In this document: positions 24,072-35,628 of the stretch, piece by piece
Numbering within the stretch: the stretch's first letter is position 1
Layout: each line of letters begins with the position of its first letter
Origin: Reticulascus tulasneorum
Lineage: Eukaryota; Ascomycota; Sordariomycetes; Glomerellales; Reticulascaceae
Length of the DNA stretch: 64,000 bases
Assembly: GCA_001557505.1 (NCBI GenBank)
Contig: LSAX01000005.1
Location: forward strand, 2,294,001-2,358,000
Direction of reading: 5' to 3'
Position numbers and translations under genes: made by a program
Notes under the pieces: model-generated
What the model saw: the letters and a program-made list of their open reading frames with translations, nothing else
What the model was told of the DNA's origin: nothing
Databases searched by the model: none

Positions 24072-24108
24072 TTCACTGCAATTTTAACTCCCACGAGGAC
24101 CTCATGTT
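24072..24108. repeat. Direct repeat, copy 2 (37 bp)
   Basis: Partner of 23959-23995, with four mismatches. The sequence between the copies shows no relation to them. Confidence 0.85.
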
Positions 24109-24296
24109 ACACGACGCATTTGAATTGCTATTTTGTACACTTTGGACGAGGAGGCCCCTTAACCCTCAACAAAGCTCCAAACTCCAGCTGTAAACGAAGA
24201 ATGAGTGCTCTACATTTTAAGCATGTATCCGTAGACCATCCCCGTTGATGCGGGTATCCCAAAACCAAATGCTCCTATCGCTATGCACCCTGCCCC

Positions 24297-27028
24297 CTAT
24301 CTGGCCCTCGTGATGTTCGGCCCCGTCCCGATCCCCGTCAACGTCCTCACGAACCAATGCACCCAGCTCTCCGTCTCCAGTGTGATCTTGAGCTCCTCCG
24401 CCCTCCGCTCCACCCCCTCCACCTGCCGCTCGAACAAGAGCACGCCGTCCTCCACGTCCTCGACCTTGCTTACCAAGGCGTTGACTTCGTACTCGAGCCG
24501 CGCAACCAGCACCTCAACCTCCTTAAGGCTCTCGGTGGCATGCGCCCGCTCCTCGGCCACGAGCTCCGATGAGCTCTGCTTGACGCGGTGGTAGGCTTCA
24601 CTCAGCTGGTAGTAAAGGCTCTGTATGTCCTCTTGCTGGCGGCCGTAGTCGGAATCGAGAGACTCAATCGCGGCAATCTTGGCGAGAACCCAAGGCGACA
24701 CGTCGCGCTTGATTGCGATGATGTTCTGATAGAGGCTCTGGGCGAGCTCAGCAAGGTGGGCTTGATTTTGGAGGGCGTCCCCGGTGGCTAGGAGGTCGTC
24801 GTCGCCTGTGACATGAGTGACCTCATCCCACCGCAAGACAGCCTCCTCGGCGTCTCCGAATGAGAGACGCCGGGGCCATCGCGCCTCGTTCATGGGTGCT
24901 TTGAGCGTGAGCCGCGAGAGCTCGATGCTATGCCGACGTTGAAGGTAGCTGACGGCCGTGTTCTCTGTGCGCTCGGCCTCGAACGGCCCCTGCAGATCAG
25001 TTTCATCAATGGCTGACTCGGCCACGGATGACGGGGCCGGCTCGGTGTCTTTGCCCTGACTGCTGACCGCAGCACTAAACTCGCCCTCCAGCTGGGCAGA
25101 GCCCTGGGCGGGCTCGGTTTCCACAGCTGTCTTTTCGAAGTCCTGAACTTCTTCAGGCGGACCCTTGACAGATTCGATATCTCGCTCTCTCCGGAAGCCA
25201 TTCATATACTCCTCCGGCTTGTTCTTCCACGTGAAGGCCCTACCTACCACGGCTGGGCTGGAGATGAGCCCGGATGTTTGCGCCAGTGCAGCTATGCTCG
25301 GGCTGGTCGGACCGCTCTCTGAGAACTCGTCCTTGCTGGGGCGGCTCGAATGACCCCTCCGACCACCCCCGACGGCGTCCTTGATGCGTCCAAGGCCAGA
25401 TCGCGCGTCGCTCACCTTTCCCGCCACACTCCTGAACACTGTCTTTCTAAGCGCGTCTCTCTCCCCGGGGCTGTCGGCCACACTGATAGCAGAAGAAGGC
25501 GCCGGCGCAGAGTAAATACCTGCGGAATCTTCTCTCCGCCTCTCCATCTCTTCCTCGAGAGGCAAAGATTGCGTTCGTTTGCTGGGTTGCGCAGATGCCG
25601 ACACTTCCTCGTTTCCAAAGAGCATAGTCCCCATATCTGGCGTCCTGTCATGGTGCTCCTGAGGGGTCTTCCTGGGCTTTCCGTGCCAGAGCCACTTTGC
25701 TCTCTCCCCGTACGTCAAGGCAATGAACTTGTCAATGTCCAGCGTTTCAATCTCGCCGATGCCCGCCTTGTCTCGGCCGCCAACCATTCCGATGACAATC
25801 TCGCCTCTCTTCCCGCCAATCTCGGCCACCGTCGACTTGACTGCCTTTTGGACTCCCCAGCCCTCACCGGCTGCTGCTTTCGCTGTGACGCTGTGGAGCT
25901 TTAGCAGCGTCTGGCGGTCTAGCCGCCTCGTCCTCTCTAGCTTTTGGTACTTTTGGAAGTAGGCAATTCCTCTCTTCGTGCCATCAATGTCGAACACGTC
26001 CTTGGAGACAGGCGCTCCGTAGTAATTAAGTCTATTTCGCGAACCCATGAGCATACCCAACAGGGCCGCCACTGTTGTTGGGCCTAATATGCCGTCGGTA
26101 GGCTCGATGTTGTAATACTCCGCGCCCAACTCCGTCCACCAGTTGCCAATTGCCGTCTCGGTCTTGTCGCAGAGTAAGCCATCGATGTACTCCTGCTCTA
26201 GCTTCCCAAACATGAACAGTGACACTTGGCACAGCTTCACCAACTCCAGGACGGATTGGGAGAACGGTATGCGGTCGCTGGTCTTGTATAACTGGTAAAA
26301 CTTGGCTTGTGTAGCTGGCGTCGGGTCTGATAGTGTCATGCCCGATCGGCCGGAGCAGCCTAGACGTTTGAGGTTCTCGTTGACGATGAATGCTTCGCGA
26401 TGTGTTCGAATGTCGCCATCCGGCACGGGGATGACGGTCAGGGCCGATGGAAAGCTGCTGAGGTTCGTGACCATCAATTCGCCCAGCGTGGTATCCTTCG
26501 GCCGCGCATGGTATTGCTGGATCGCCTTGAAGTACAGCCTCAGGCGGGGAGACCAGGTGGTCTCATCCTTCGGAACGCCCAGAACTCCGACGACGACGGA
26601 ATGTCTCTCATCCCCAGTATATGACACGATCACCAGGGTTGGTGATTCCCGAGAACAAGCCCATTGTTCGACCAGGTATAGTTCGTAGCCCCGGAGCACG
26701 CCTCGCCGTGCCACGACCGAAACCGACGGGTCTTCTTCCAAATACCTGCAACATAACCGTCAGAAGCTGCTCATTAAATCGGATCGTTGCGAGCTCACCT
26801 GAAAGCAACGGGGTCCGCAAAGACTATGTTTCGACGCGGAGTGGCGGGCGACGGGGACGGGGAAGCAGCCTCGGTAGACGCATCATTCTTCGTTTCAGGC
26901 ACTACCGGTGTATCTAGTGATGTCATGCGATGACTTTGTCGATAAGACGACGTCCTGGCGAGGGTGAGCTCCTCCTCTCGGTGCATTCGCCCGTCAGGCG
27001 GCGCTGGAAATGGGAATCGGAACGCCAT
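24297..27028 (-). CDS. STB6: Stb6-like Sin3-binding family protein
   Basis: Exons 27028-26799 and 26745-24297 (53-bp intron) give 892 residues; the join reads VAFRYLEEDPSVSVV. Residues ~70-400 form the conserved core of the fungal Stb2/Stb6 family: GYELYLVEQWACSR, VVVGVL, YFKAIQQYHARPKDT, GELMVTNLSSFPS, VNENLKRLGCSGRSG, DGILGPTTVAALLG and GTKRGIAYFQKYQ. The middle is disordered and Ser/Glu-rich. The last ~200 residues are strongly helical with coiled-coil character. Yeast Stb2/Stb6 were found as Sin3-binding proteins, so a chromatin-repression link is plausible but inferred here. It is transcribed divergently from RMD5. Confidence 0.78.
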
Positions 27029-27639
27029 TGTCTATGTCCACCATCTACGGCCGTGTTCGAGAGCCGAGCATAGTGAGGCAGGGTTGGTTCGCTGCGTGAA
27101 ACAACTCAATGGTATTACGGGTATTCGACTTTTTAATTCGTTTGATCTTGAAAGGGTGAAGAGCTGCTGTCGGTCTCGGGGATATGTGTGGCAGCTCAAA
27201 CCTCGTAGCCGTGATTCGAAGCTGGCATGTGACGCAATGCTTCGTGGTCACGCCTAAAGCGACAACTATTACCTTATCCCCTGGCTATCTCCCTCAGTGG
27301 TAATTACAGTGGAGGTCCCGGGCCGCGGTTTTGCCGTGGATTATGGGGCGAGCACCCAAAGGAAATGCGTCACTGCAACCACTCACAGCGGTCACCGGCT
27401 CTTGCTCGAGGGGGGCTCTGGCTCAAGCGAGTCCCGCCATCCAACATCACCTTGGGAGAAGCTCTCCATCAGACATCCGACCTGAACGCCCAACAACTGC
27501 AGAACGAGGAACCTGACTAAAACCAAACCCAGTCTCGAGAGGCTTGTGAATATGCTTCACCCTCCATAGCCCGATCTTTCATCCTACTTCCCTCTTCCAA
27601 GTAACGAATCCCCCCCCAAATCTACATATCGATCCCACC
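27029..27639. promoter_or_regulatory. Divergent promoter region, STB6-like / RMD5
   Basis: 611 bp separate the starts. Two bZIP-type TGACGCA elements lie in opposite orientation, at 27230-27236 (+) and 27366-27372 (-). The sequence just before RMD5 is CT-rich. Confidence 0.45.
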
Positions 27640-28956
27640 ATGGGCGAATCTACCCCCATGACGGTCCTCCAGGCCGAGCTGTCTCGGTCCCGAAAAGCAT
27701 CTCTCTCCTCAGCCGTCAGCGACGCAGATAAGATACTTGAGATGCTCATCGCCGCGCGGGAACAAGTGGCAGGCGGTTCGTTGTCCCTTTCGCCACCCCG
27801 CCATGGTCGTGTGCTAACCCCCTCCGAGCATCAGATCCGCACACGGCGAGCTTGACCATGACGAAGTTGCAGAACCCGATCCGAGAGGGCTTTGAGGCGC
27901 TCAACGGGGACTTGCGAGAGGTGTCGAAGGGCCAGAAGAACTTCGGCAAAGCTCTTGATAAGGTACGAGAACTCCGGACCGCTCGCGCAATTGAAGCTAA
28001 GAAGTGGACAGTCCTTCCCCCTCCGCCCTCTACCGACAGAATACGACGCCATGGCATCCTACCCATCCCTCATAAACCGTGCAGTCGCTATGCACATGCT
28101 GCGGGAAGGCCAGTTCAGCGTCGCCTCCACATTCCTCCGCGAATCCCACGACGATCCAACCGCCGCCGCCGCCATCGACCACCACTCCCTGCAGTCCCAA
28201 GAACTGCAGGAGAAGTTTTCCAACATGTACAGCATTCTACACGAGTTAAAGGGCAGGAATCTCGTTCCCGCTATTAACTGGGCACACGCCAATAGCGAGG
28301 AGCTGGAAGCCCGCGGCTCGAATCTCGAGTTCGAACTCAGCCGGCTGCAGTTTGTCTGGCTGTTCAAGGGCCCCGAGGTCAACGGCCTACCGGATGACAC
28401 GAGGAACGGGAGGTCTGGTGCGCTGGCATACGCACAGCGGCACTTTGGCCGTTTCCAGGGCCGCCATTTGCAGGAGATACAGCAACTCTCGGCAGCCATC
28501 ATCTACGCCTCCAACATCGGCGCTTCTCCCTACCGCACCATCTTCGAAACCACCGCCGCCTTCGAGGATGTCGCCCTCTCGTTCACCCGTGAGTTCTGCT
28601 CGCTCCTCGGTCTATCCGCCGAGTCGCCGCTCTACGTGGCTGCCACGGCGGGCGCCATTGCCTTGCCGCAGTTGATCAAGTACACATCGTACATGAAGGC
28701 GAAGAAGACGGAGTGGACGACGGAGAACGAGCTGGCATTCGAAACACCGCTCCCGAGGAGCATGATATATCACCCCATCTTCGTCTGCCCCGTGAGCAAG
28801 GAGCAGACGACAGAGGAGAACCCGCCGATGATGTTGCCGTGCGGGCACGTCATCTGCAAGGAGAGTCTGCATCGTCTAACCAAAGGCTCGCGGTTCAAGT
28901 GCCCATACTGTCCGAGTGAGGGTCATCTTAAGGATGCCTTGCAGATCATGCTGTAG
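27640..28956 (+). CDS. RMD5: GID complex E3 ubiquitin ligase subunit Rmd5/Gid2
   Basis: Exons 27640-27775, 27835-27962 and 28012-28956 (introns of 59 and 49 bp) give 402 residues, the family size. The joins restore AREQVAGDPHTASLTMTKLQNP and GKALDKSFPLRPLPTEYDAM, both family-like. The N-terminus is helical. A LisH-like segment (SLINRAVAMHMLREGQFSVA, ~104-127) is followed by CTLH and CRA regions (~145-310). The C-terminus has the degenerate GID-type RING: CPVSKEQ, PMMLPCGHVICKESL and FKCPYCPSEG, with Ser in place of one zinc-ligand Cys. With Fyv10/Gid9, Rmd5 forms the catalytic heterodimer that ubiquitinates gluconeogenic enzymes and other clients. The start has a good context (CCACCATGG). Confidence 0.92.
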
Positions 28957-29672
28957 GACTAGGACGTGGAATGGCTATTTGATTTTTATTCTGGGATGGC
29001 GTTGAATGGCGATTGGGACAGTTCATATTACAGCAGGATTTATTTAGTTTTCCCGGCTCCATTTTTTAAGGATAGGAATCGGCACTCGAGCAGACATTAT
29101 ATGGCACGGCCAGGCAGCTTTACAACAATAGCACAATGAAGATGGAACCATTTTTAATACTGTTGTATGCAATTTACCGATATGGTGACGCTTAGCTTAC
29201 AGTGTAAAGAGAGAAAAGCACAACGCTTTCTAGTTCCACATCGACCACGAGATGTTCCTCGTTCGATCACGAGCTATCGCCACAAAGGCAGAGAAAAGGT
29301 TGAAGCCTTTCCTTGGCTCCCATGGCCAGAGATATCCTGGTGGGTTTTCCCGCTGCGGTCCAATAGCAGAATCAGCCCGTAACTCCTTCCCGTGTCCCTG
29401 TCCCCTTAGCAGATGGAGACAAGATACGTTCTCTCGAAATGAACGCCTGGCAATGAAGAAGGTGGAAAAATAAAAGAGAAAATAAAGCCGATGATGGGAA
29501 TTCCAGCCAGTTCCACACGCTCTGGCCCGCGTATCCCGCCGCCCGTCCGTCCGTAGAACCGGTCGCTAATCTCAGCACTCGAATGTTGATAGAACGGGTG
29601 GAATTTCATGAATCATGTCTTTGTACAGTTGCACACTCGTACCGGTCTCATTTTGCGCCGTCCAGTCCCCAC
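28957..29672. other. Convergent intergenic region (RMD5 / UPF0658)
   Basis: 716 bp between two stops, expected to hold both 3' UTRs. No gene is seen. Confidence 0.5.
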
Positions 29673-30840
29673 TCAGTCGATCGTCATTCTGCTGGCAATC
29701 TGTGGCTTAACATCTTGGAGGTTGATGGAGTTCAGATCCGGGTTCTTCTCCACGTCCCGAGTCGGCTTGCTCAGGTGGTTCTTCAAGCCGGCGCCGAAGT
29801 TGGTCATGCAGATGATGGCGTTGATGATGGTGAGGATGATCAGGAGGATCGTTATGACGGCGAAAGCGGTCAAGGACTTGCGGACAGCCGCGTAGAATTG
29901 CCGATACCCGGGCTGGTAAATTCGGACAAGTTTGAAGATGAAGTAGCTTAGACCGCCTAGATAGAGGGCCAGGGTAAGAATCATTCCCGCCTTGTTCTCC
30001 CGTCTCGTGAAGAAGGCGGCGAGGAGCAGGATGGCGATGGTGATCGGAATGGCGGCAATGGTCAATCCCAGCTCAATGTCAGTCTTTTTGTTGACAATGA
30101 CAAGGAACTGAACGGTGAAACCGAGGAAGAAGAAGAAATCGAACTTCAACAAGGCGATATAAATCTGCTTGGGGTTAGCCTGGGCCAGGAGACTGCGGGA
30201 CGACATATTTGGCTCACCTGATAGTGAAGGAATCGCTTCTTCATCCTGTAGTCCGCACCAATGTTCTTGAGGATATCCCAGGCAAACTCCTGGTAGAGCT
30301 TCCATGCAATAAAGCCCATGCCTAAGCTCGCCAGAGAAATGATGCAGGGAATGGCAACCAAATAAGGCTTGATCACCTGCCACATGTCTTCTTGGGGATT
30401 CTCGAGGGCTCCGTGCCGCTCCAGCACATCGACGGCGGTTTGAATCTGGTCAATCTGAATGGCAGTGTAAACCATCAGCGCCATGTTCGCTATACATACG
30501 CCGATAACCTGAATCGTGTTCTTCATTCGCAGCGCATCCCACACGATCACTAGGAGGTAGAGGAAGCCGAAAATGAAGAGTGTCAGGAACGTTGGGATCG
30601 TCCTCTTCTGGGAATCGATCTCTGGGGTGCTGACATCGTCGTTGACGCTGGTTTGGAATTTGCCGAAAACGTAGCTGTCGGGAAATCATCAGCATGTGTC
30701 CAGAATCCATCTCGCGCAGGAGGAGCTACTCACGCTTCGAACGCTAGGCAAATGATGGACTGGACAAGTGTCACAATCATAAAGGTCCTCGGCCATTTGG
30801 AGGATAGGAAGCTCGTCCCGCTGCCACGTGAAGTGTTCAT
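29673..30840 (-). CDS. UPF0658 Golgi apparatus membrane protein
   Basis: Exons 30840-30734, 30674-30218 and 30164-29673 (introns of 59 and 53 bp) give 351 residues from the first ATG. Conserved stretches include WPRTFMIVTLVQSIICLAFEAYVFG, DALRMKNTIQVIGV, FIAWKLYQEFAWDI, HYQIYIALLKFDFFFFLGF, TRRENKAGM and the end SRMTID, matching the UPF0658 family. Seven or more hydrophobic spans are visible. The molecular function is not known; fission yeast members localise to the Golgi. The start is uncertain: the frame stays open 58 codons upstream with a Gln/Tyr-rich, protein-like sequence but no ATG (see the next entry). It is oriented in tandem with TIM10. Confidence 0.85.
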
Positions 30841-31014
30841 GTTGGACGGTGCTAGGCCTTCGCGGTAGGCGTAGCCTTGGTTGTAGTCGGGCTGGTTGTA
30901 CTGCTGCTGATATTCCTGTTGTTGTTGGTATTGGGCAAACCCGGGGTCACCACCGAGTAAAGACCGGCGGGATTCGAGCCTGGTAGCCAGTGCGACGGCG
31001 GTGTTCGACTCCGT
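30841..31014 (-). other. Probable N-terminal coding extension of UPF0658 without an AUG
   Basis: In frame with MNTSRG, this stretch encodes SRRSLLGGDPGFAQYQ, then QEYQQQYNQPDYNQGYAYRE and GLAPSN, ending upstream at a TGA (31015-31017). It looks like the disordered Gln/Tyr-rich tail that, as I recall, often precedes the first span in this family. No ATG exists on this strand from 30841 to past 31400. Either an upstream ATG exon is spliced in (a possible acceptor is the CTACCAG at about 30980-30986) or initiation is non-AUG; a CTG at 30988-30990 has G at -3 and G at +4. Confidence 0.5.
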
Positions 31015-34000
31015 TCAGGAGTCGCGATGAAAATCGATTTGAGAAGCGGGAGCGATAGTACGTCGGGGTCGAGGATTGCGATGCTCGCTGGATGGAGAAG
31101 CGTCGGGGGCGATTGGGGATATGTGAACAAGTCGAGCGAGTGTCTGAAGGATCTGGCGGAGAGATGGGTAGGTACAGTAGGAAAAAGATGCGACAGAAAT
31201 AACAAGCTCTAGAATTAAGTGCGTCGATGAATCCTGATCTCTAACGATGGAAACCTCCTTGGCTGGGCCGATGGGGGGAGTGGTGCGGTAAGGGTTTGTG
31301 TTGGTCGTGCTGAAACAGGATGAGGAGTTGATCTGTTCGAGAGGTGCAAGGGCAAACACGCCAACTCCGGGTTTTTTGACAGGAGGAGCGGTGGAGGGGG
31401 GAACCCAGGCCTTATTAGTAAGGTAGGTTTATTGGGCAGCGCAGGATACCAAGACCAGCCAGTCTAGGGAGCCGTTCAGACGCTTCTGCTTTTCTCAGGA
31501 TCGGCTGGGCATTAAGCGGGTGGTGCGTGCCGCTCCAATTCTTATTCTCCTTTGTCAATTCTCGTATTGGAGCCCAGGATCGGCCTTTTTTTGTTGCTCT
31601 GCTGCTGATGGGCGATGGGGCGGCACGGTGGAAGAAATCCAAACGGGAGAAGATCACGACGTCAGTCAGTCAATAAGTGTCCATCAACATACAAGAACAA
31701 GAGAAACACGGACTGCGAGAATATATTGAACGGACAGCCCAGCCTATAATATCAGGCAAGGGTGGCACAGCAAAAAAGGAATCTCGCTCAACCGATGAGC
31801 CGGGTTGGCGCTCCAGAGGCAGCAGACCAGCAGGTGAGAATGGTGCAGGACTCGGTCATTAGGGCTGTGTAGGAGGCCCCGGAATAGGACGACAAAGTCG
31901 CTCGTGTTAGTGCGCGAGAAAGTCCTGGTCTGATTGTCTTGGGTCCTGGGCGCGGACGGATGCTGCATGCCTGGGCTCCAGATGTGCGGATTCAGCTTTG
32001 AGACGGTCGAGCACGAGACAGGACCGTCCCTAACAGCAAGTACGCCACCAAATTAGTCTCTTGGCTTACCAGTCCCGGGAGAGGGAACCCTCACAGCCAC
32101 GATGGCTCGCTGACTTTGGGGCCGCCGAACTGACCTGGGGGGTGAGCCGGCTCTTGGCTGCGTACTTATCACCAACTGACGCCATGGGCCGCCAGCTAAT
32201 AGGCTCAACAACGAATGGTCACAAGCCAGGCGCTTCCTGCCTGGCATTTCACATCTTGAAAATGTCCCAATTGGTGGTGTAGCGCTCCAGCAGTCGGCCA
32301 ACATCGTAGTACATCCACTAACCTGTTTATCTAGGCCGATCTTTTGGCTCCCCCAAGGTTCTTTTCTTTGCTCAGACAGTGTCAACCCGTCACCTCAAGA
32401 GTCTGGCTGTCTTTTGCAGTTCGACACACCCGCTTACCCATCCCCACGTTCTTCATGCCGTTCTCTGACGGCCCTCCCTTCAGGATTGCCCAGGCAAACC
32501 TGGTGACCCTGAATCGAGACGAGAGACCGCAGTGTGGTTGGGGGTCCCTTAGGTTTCGGGATCTTCCCTGCGCAGTGACGACAGGTGCAAGGGAGCGGCT
32601 CAGCCACCGCTGCGACTGTGACCCTCCCACACTAGTATCGTTTGAGGCTCGCCTGCATCGCATCTACACACGTCTGTGCCAAGCCCTACCACCAATGCGT
32701 TCAAAGTCGGGGCCTTTGAAACAGCTTTGAACTCTGCTTTGCATGTAGAGTGAGGCTTCGAGCTTTCCAAAGAATTTGGTGCTAGGTGTTTTGGGCCCGC
32801 CAGTGTAAGACATCCTGGTTGCAGATCCAAACACATCTCATATCCCAGCTTTGAGGCTGGACAATATGAACAAAACCCCGGCGTCATTGCATTCCTATCA
32901 AATCTCTAATCTTTTTGTTTTCGCTTCACATGACTGCGCTCAGAATGCCGTCTACGTAACAGGTTGTTTCGTTCGGTAAGCAACCCTCAATTATCATGCT
33001 TCCGCGTCTGAGTGTTCGTCACCACGATGTGTACAGCCTTCTTGCCCCCAACGCCCAACCGAGTGAGTCCCTACATGCATGGTTGTCGAATGTGGAGAAG
33101 TGCCCGGATTAGCACAAGAGAGTCGCTTTCACATGAATGGCTTAGTTTCCAGAAAAGCAATCTGCAGGTGTCCGTGAGCTGCGTCTCGTTCGCGGCTCTG
33201 GAATCGTAACAGGACATGCATAAGCGGCCTGACATCTTCTGGGTGGTCGGTTTGTTTCGTGGTTTCAACGCCACCGAGTCCGGCCTCGTAGCTAAGTGGT
33301 GCTTGTGCCTCAATACCACTTCTGCAGTTGGCTCGGCAGTCCTTGTACAGTCATTGCGGGAGGCTCTCCGGAAAGCCCACGCCAGTTTGCCCAAGAAAGT
33401 GACACTGTAAGACAATGTACGCTGCCTCGGCAACTGATGACAAAAAGGATTCCAGTCACTTTTGACATATCTGTAGCTTGTATTTTGAGCTTTAGTCAGG
33501 AAGTATATAAGAAACAACATAGGAGTATGTAAATATCACGACGCTTGCCTTCGGAATCACTACTAATGCTGACTGTAAACTGTCCGTCGGCAGCTGTTCA
33601 AAGGTTCAAGTCAAACATAATGCAAGATAGTGGGAGGGCTTATCAGCCCATCAATAGAAAAGACTGACACCATTCTTTTGCTACCTGCTGTGATGATTTG
33701 AATTTGGTATGTGTTCGAGCCGGCTCCGACCTCCAAAGTAATAGTTCCTTGCTAAATTGCGCTTCAAAGAGCCACAGTACTGCCGTCTTGCCGAAAGACC
33801 AGGCAAATGAAGATCATTTTCCAAGCCTGCGATCTATCTATGTGAACTAGCGGATGAGTCTTGTAGGATATTTCGTCCCAAAGGGGTGCATGAAAACGCT
33901 GAAAAGTGGTTCAATTCATTACCGGAATCATTACCGGAATGGGCAAGACTTCATACATATATTCGTGGTCGACAGCTTATTGCCGGCACACCCGATGCAG

Positions 34001-34811
34001 AAACAGAGTCATCACGATCCAACATATCTTAGGGATGGGTTGGCAGCGGGCTCCAATAATGCCGTCAATGAGGATCAGATCAAGAGTCCGAGTCTGCACG
34101 GAAGCGGAACAACCTTAGTTGCCAAATGGGAATACCGTTTCTTTACATTTCCCCCTGATGCTTCCATCATGCTACATAGGATACGAGAATTGCCATACTG
34201 CTTGCGCGGTCTACTGCGTCTTCAATTCTTATCCTAGTTGTATTTATCTATGCATGTGATTACTTTGCCTTTCTGTTCTTCCCTCTTTATAGACTTCTCT
34301 GGTTACGAAGACGTATGGGCTAGACTTCACTAGATCTTGTACTAACCCAGGCAGACAAAAATCAATCCTGTATTAGCCGGCTCAACGCTTCGACAGCTTG
34401 CCCCTTTCGAGAACTTCCTGGAGATGGCCTTTGCAATGCTGATACTGTAAACTACGCGCTCTTGGAAGCGGTGTGAGCGATCCACCCTGGGCCTTGCTAC
34501 GCAGTCACATTGCACTCCATGACTGCGTCGAGTTGAGGAACTGGAAAGTTTCGACTGCCTCTACTAGTAAAGGTCGTTAGCAGAAACGGTACGCTAAGCA
34601 AAACGTAGCCCGTTCGAAGGAATCTCGAAACACAAATCGCAACATCTTCACAATGTCTCGTAGGCTAGTCAGAGGAGAATCATTGTTGTTGAACAGACAG
34701 CCCCATATTGTACAAGAAGTCCAGCCCGATGCCGGTCCTTCATCATGCCGTGATGCAATCCCAACCCCGATCTACCCAAAGCATCGTCCCAAATACAACT
34801 CCATCCCAATA
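31015..34811. other. 3.8-kb intergenic region, no supported gene
   Basis: The first ~350 bp is pyrimidine-rich in the minus sense and should be the UPF0658 leader and promoter. The rest shows only broken frames. The longest ATG-started one, minus 33520-33071 (149 codons), has no recognisable domain. No tRNA or repeat array is seen. Confidence 0.5.
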
Positions 34812-35145
34812 CTAGAATATACCGCCAGGCGCGCCACCGCGCTTTTGACTCTCCGCTTGCATCACTTCGGATGCTTTCATATGAGCTTCGAAAAACTTCG
34901 CGGCGCAGCGATCCAAGCAAACGCTCTCGCCCTTGTTGAGATCCGCCTCGCGGTAGTCGGGAAGGCACTTGGCCTGGCAAATCTTGGTAAGGCTAACACA
35001 CGAGTTTAGCAAAGAACTTGTGTAAAAAGCCTCGACGGCGGACGAACCGGTTATGCATGTCTGCCAGCAATCGCATTTCTTGCTCCGCCATTGCGATCTT
35101 CTCCTCCGAGGTAGGCTTTGGCCTACCGATTCCGAAAAAGCTCAT
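34812..35145 (-). CDS. TIM10: Small TIM chaperone Tim10
   Basis: Exons 35145-35048 and 34992-34812 are joined across a 55-bp intron to give 92 residues. The join reads [19 protein letters not shown]. The protein starts [17 protein letters not shown] and carries twin CX3C motifs (Cys38/Cys42 and Cys58/Cys62) with [18 protein letters not shown] and [10 protein letters not shown], matching Tim10 better than Tim9. Tim9-Tim10 hexamers chaperone hydrophobic precursors across the mitochondrial intermembrane space to TIM22 and SAM. The gap between the two motifs is 15 residues; 16 is usual in the Tim10 sequences I recall. The gene is too short and too split to be obvious as one frame. It is divergent from MSK1. 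Confidence 0.9.
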
Positions 35146-35628
35146 GATGCCGGTAGGGGGGTATTCTAAAAGGGATAAAGAATCTTGGCTGTTGGTAGTG
35201 AGACTTGTTCAACTGATGGTGCGTTATTGTAGTGTTGGAGCTTGGATATGAGGCTCCTGACTTCAAAGAAATCACTTCAAGATAGCTAGCGCACGGCCCA
35301 CTTGCTGCGCTGTGCATGGATTTGAGGAAAAGAATTTTTTGCATGACGACCGTATCTTATCGCCCTTTGACTTCGATTTTTACAAGCTCATCATCGTCTT
35401 GAGCTTGATGCTAGGTCAATTTCCCTGGCAATAATGATTGTAGGTACTCCCTTGCGTCCGCCTTTCTTTCCTTACATTGTGATGATCTGCAAGCCTTAGA
35501 ACCGCTGCGTCTGACACAGTTCGCTGTGGATGAGTATAACCGCCCAAATCTGACATAGAAACCCATTATTCTCCCATGTTTGCCTAAACCTTGCGTCCAA
35601 GACGAGCTGACATGCGAGGACAGGCGCG
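35146..35628. promoter_or_regulatory. Divergent promoter region, TIM10 / MSK1
   Basis: 483 bp separate the starts of two nuclear genes for mitochondrial proteins. The MSK1-proximal part contains short upstream ATG frames, listed separately. I recognise no specific factor site. Confidence 0.5.
35576..35587 (+). promoter_or_regulatory. Minimal uORF (M-F-A-stop) upstream of MSK1
   Basis: ATG TTT GCC TAA ends 41 nt before the MSK1 start. Whether it lies in the mRNA depends on the unknown transcription start. Confidence 0.35.

Larger units (their letters stand above)
23444..24296. other. Convergent intergenic region (TRM734 / STB6-like)
   Basis: 853 bp between two stops. It holds a pair of 37-bp imperfect direct repeats, listed separately. 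No gene is seen. Confidence 0.55.

Noticed and set aside
33071..33520. 149-codon ATG-started minus-strand frame with a hydrophobic start
   Set aside because: No family resemblance, composition unlike the neighbouring genes, and no splice context extending it.
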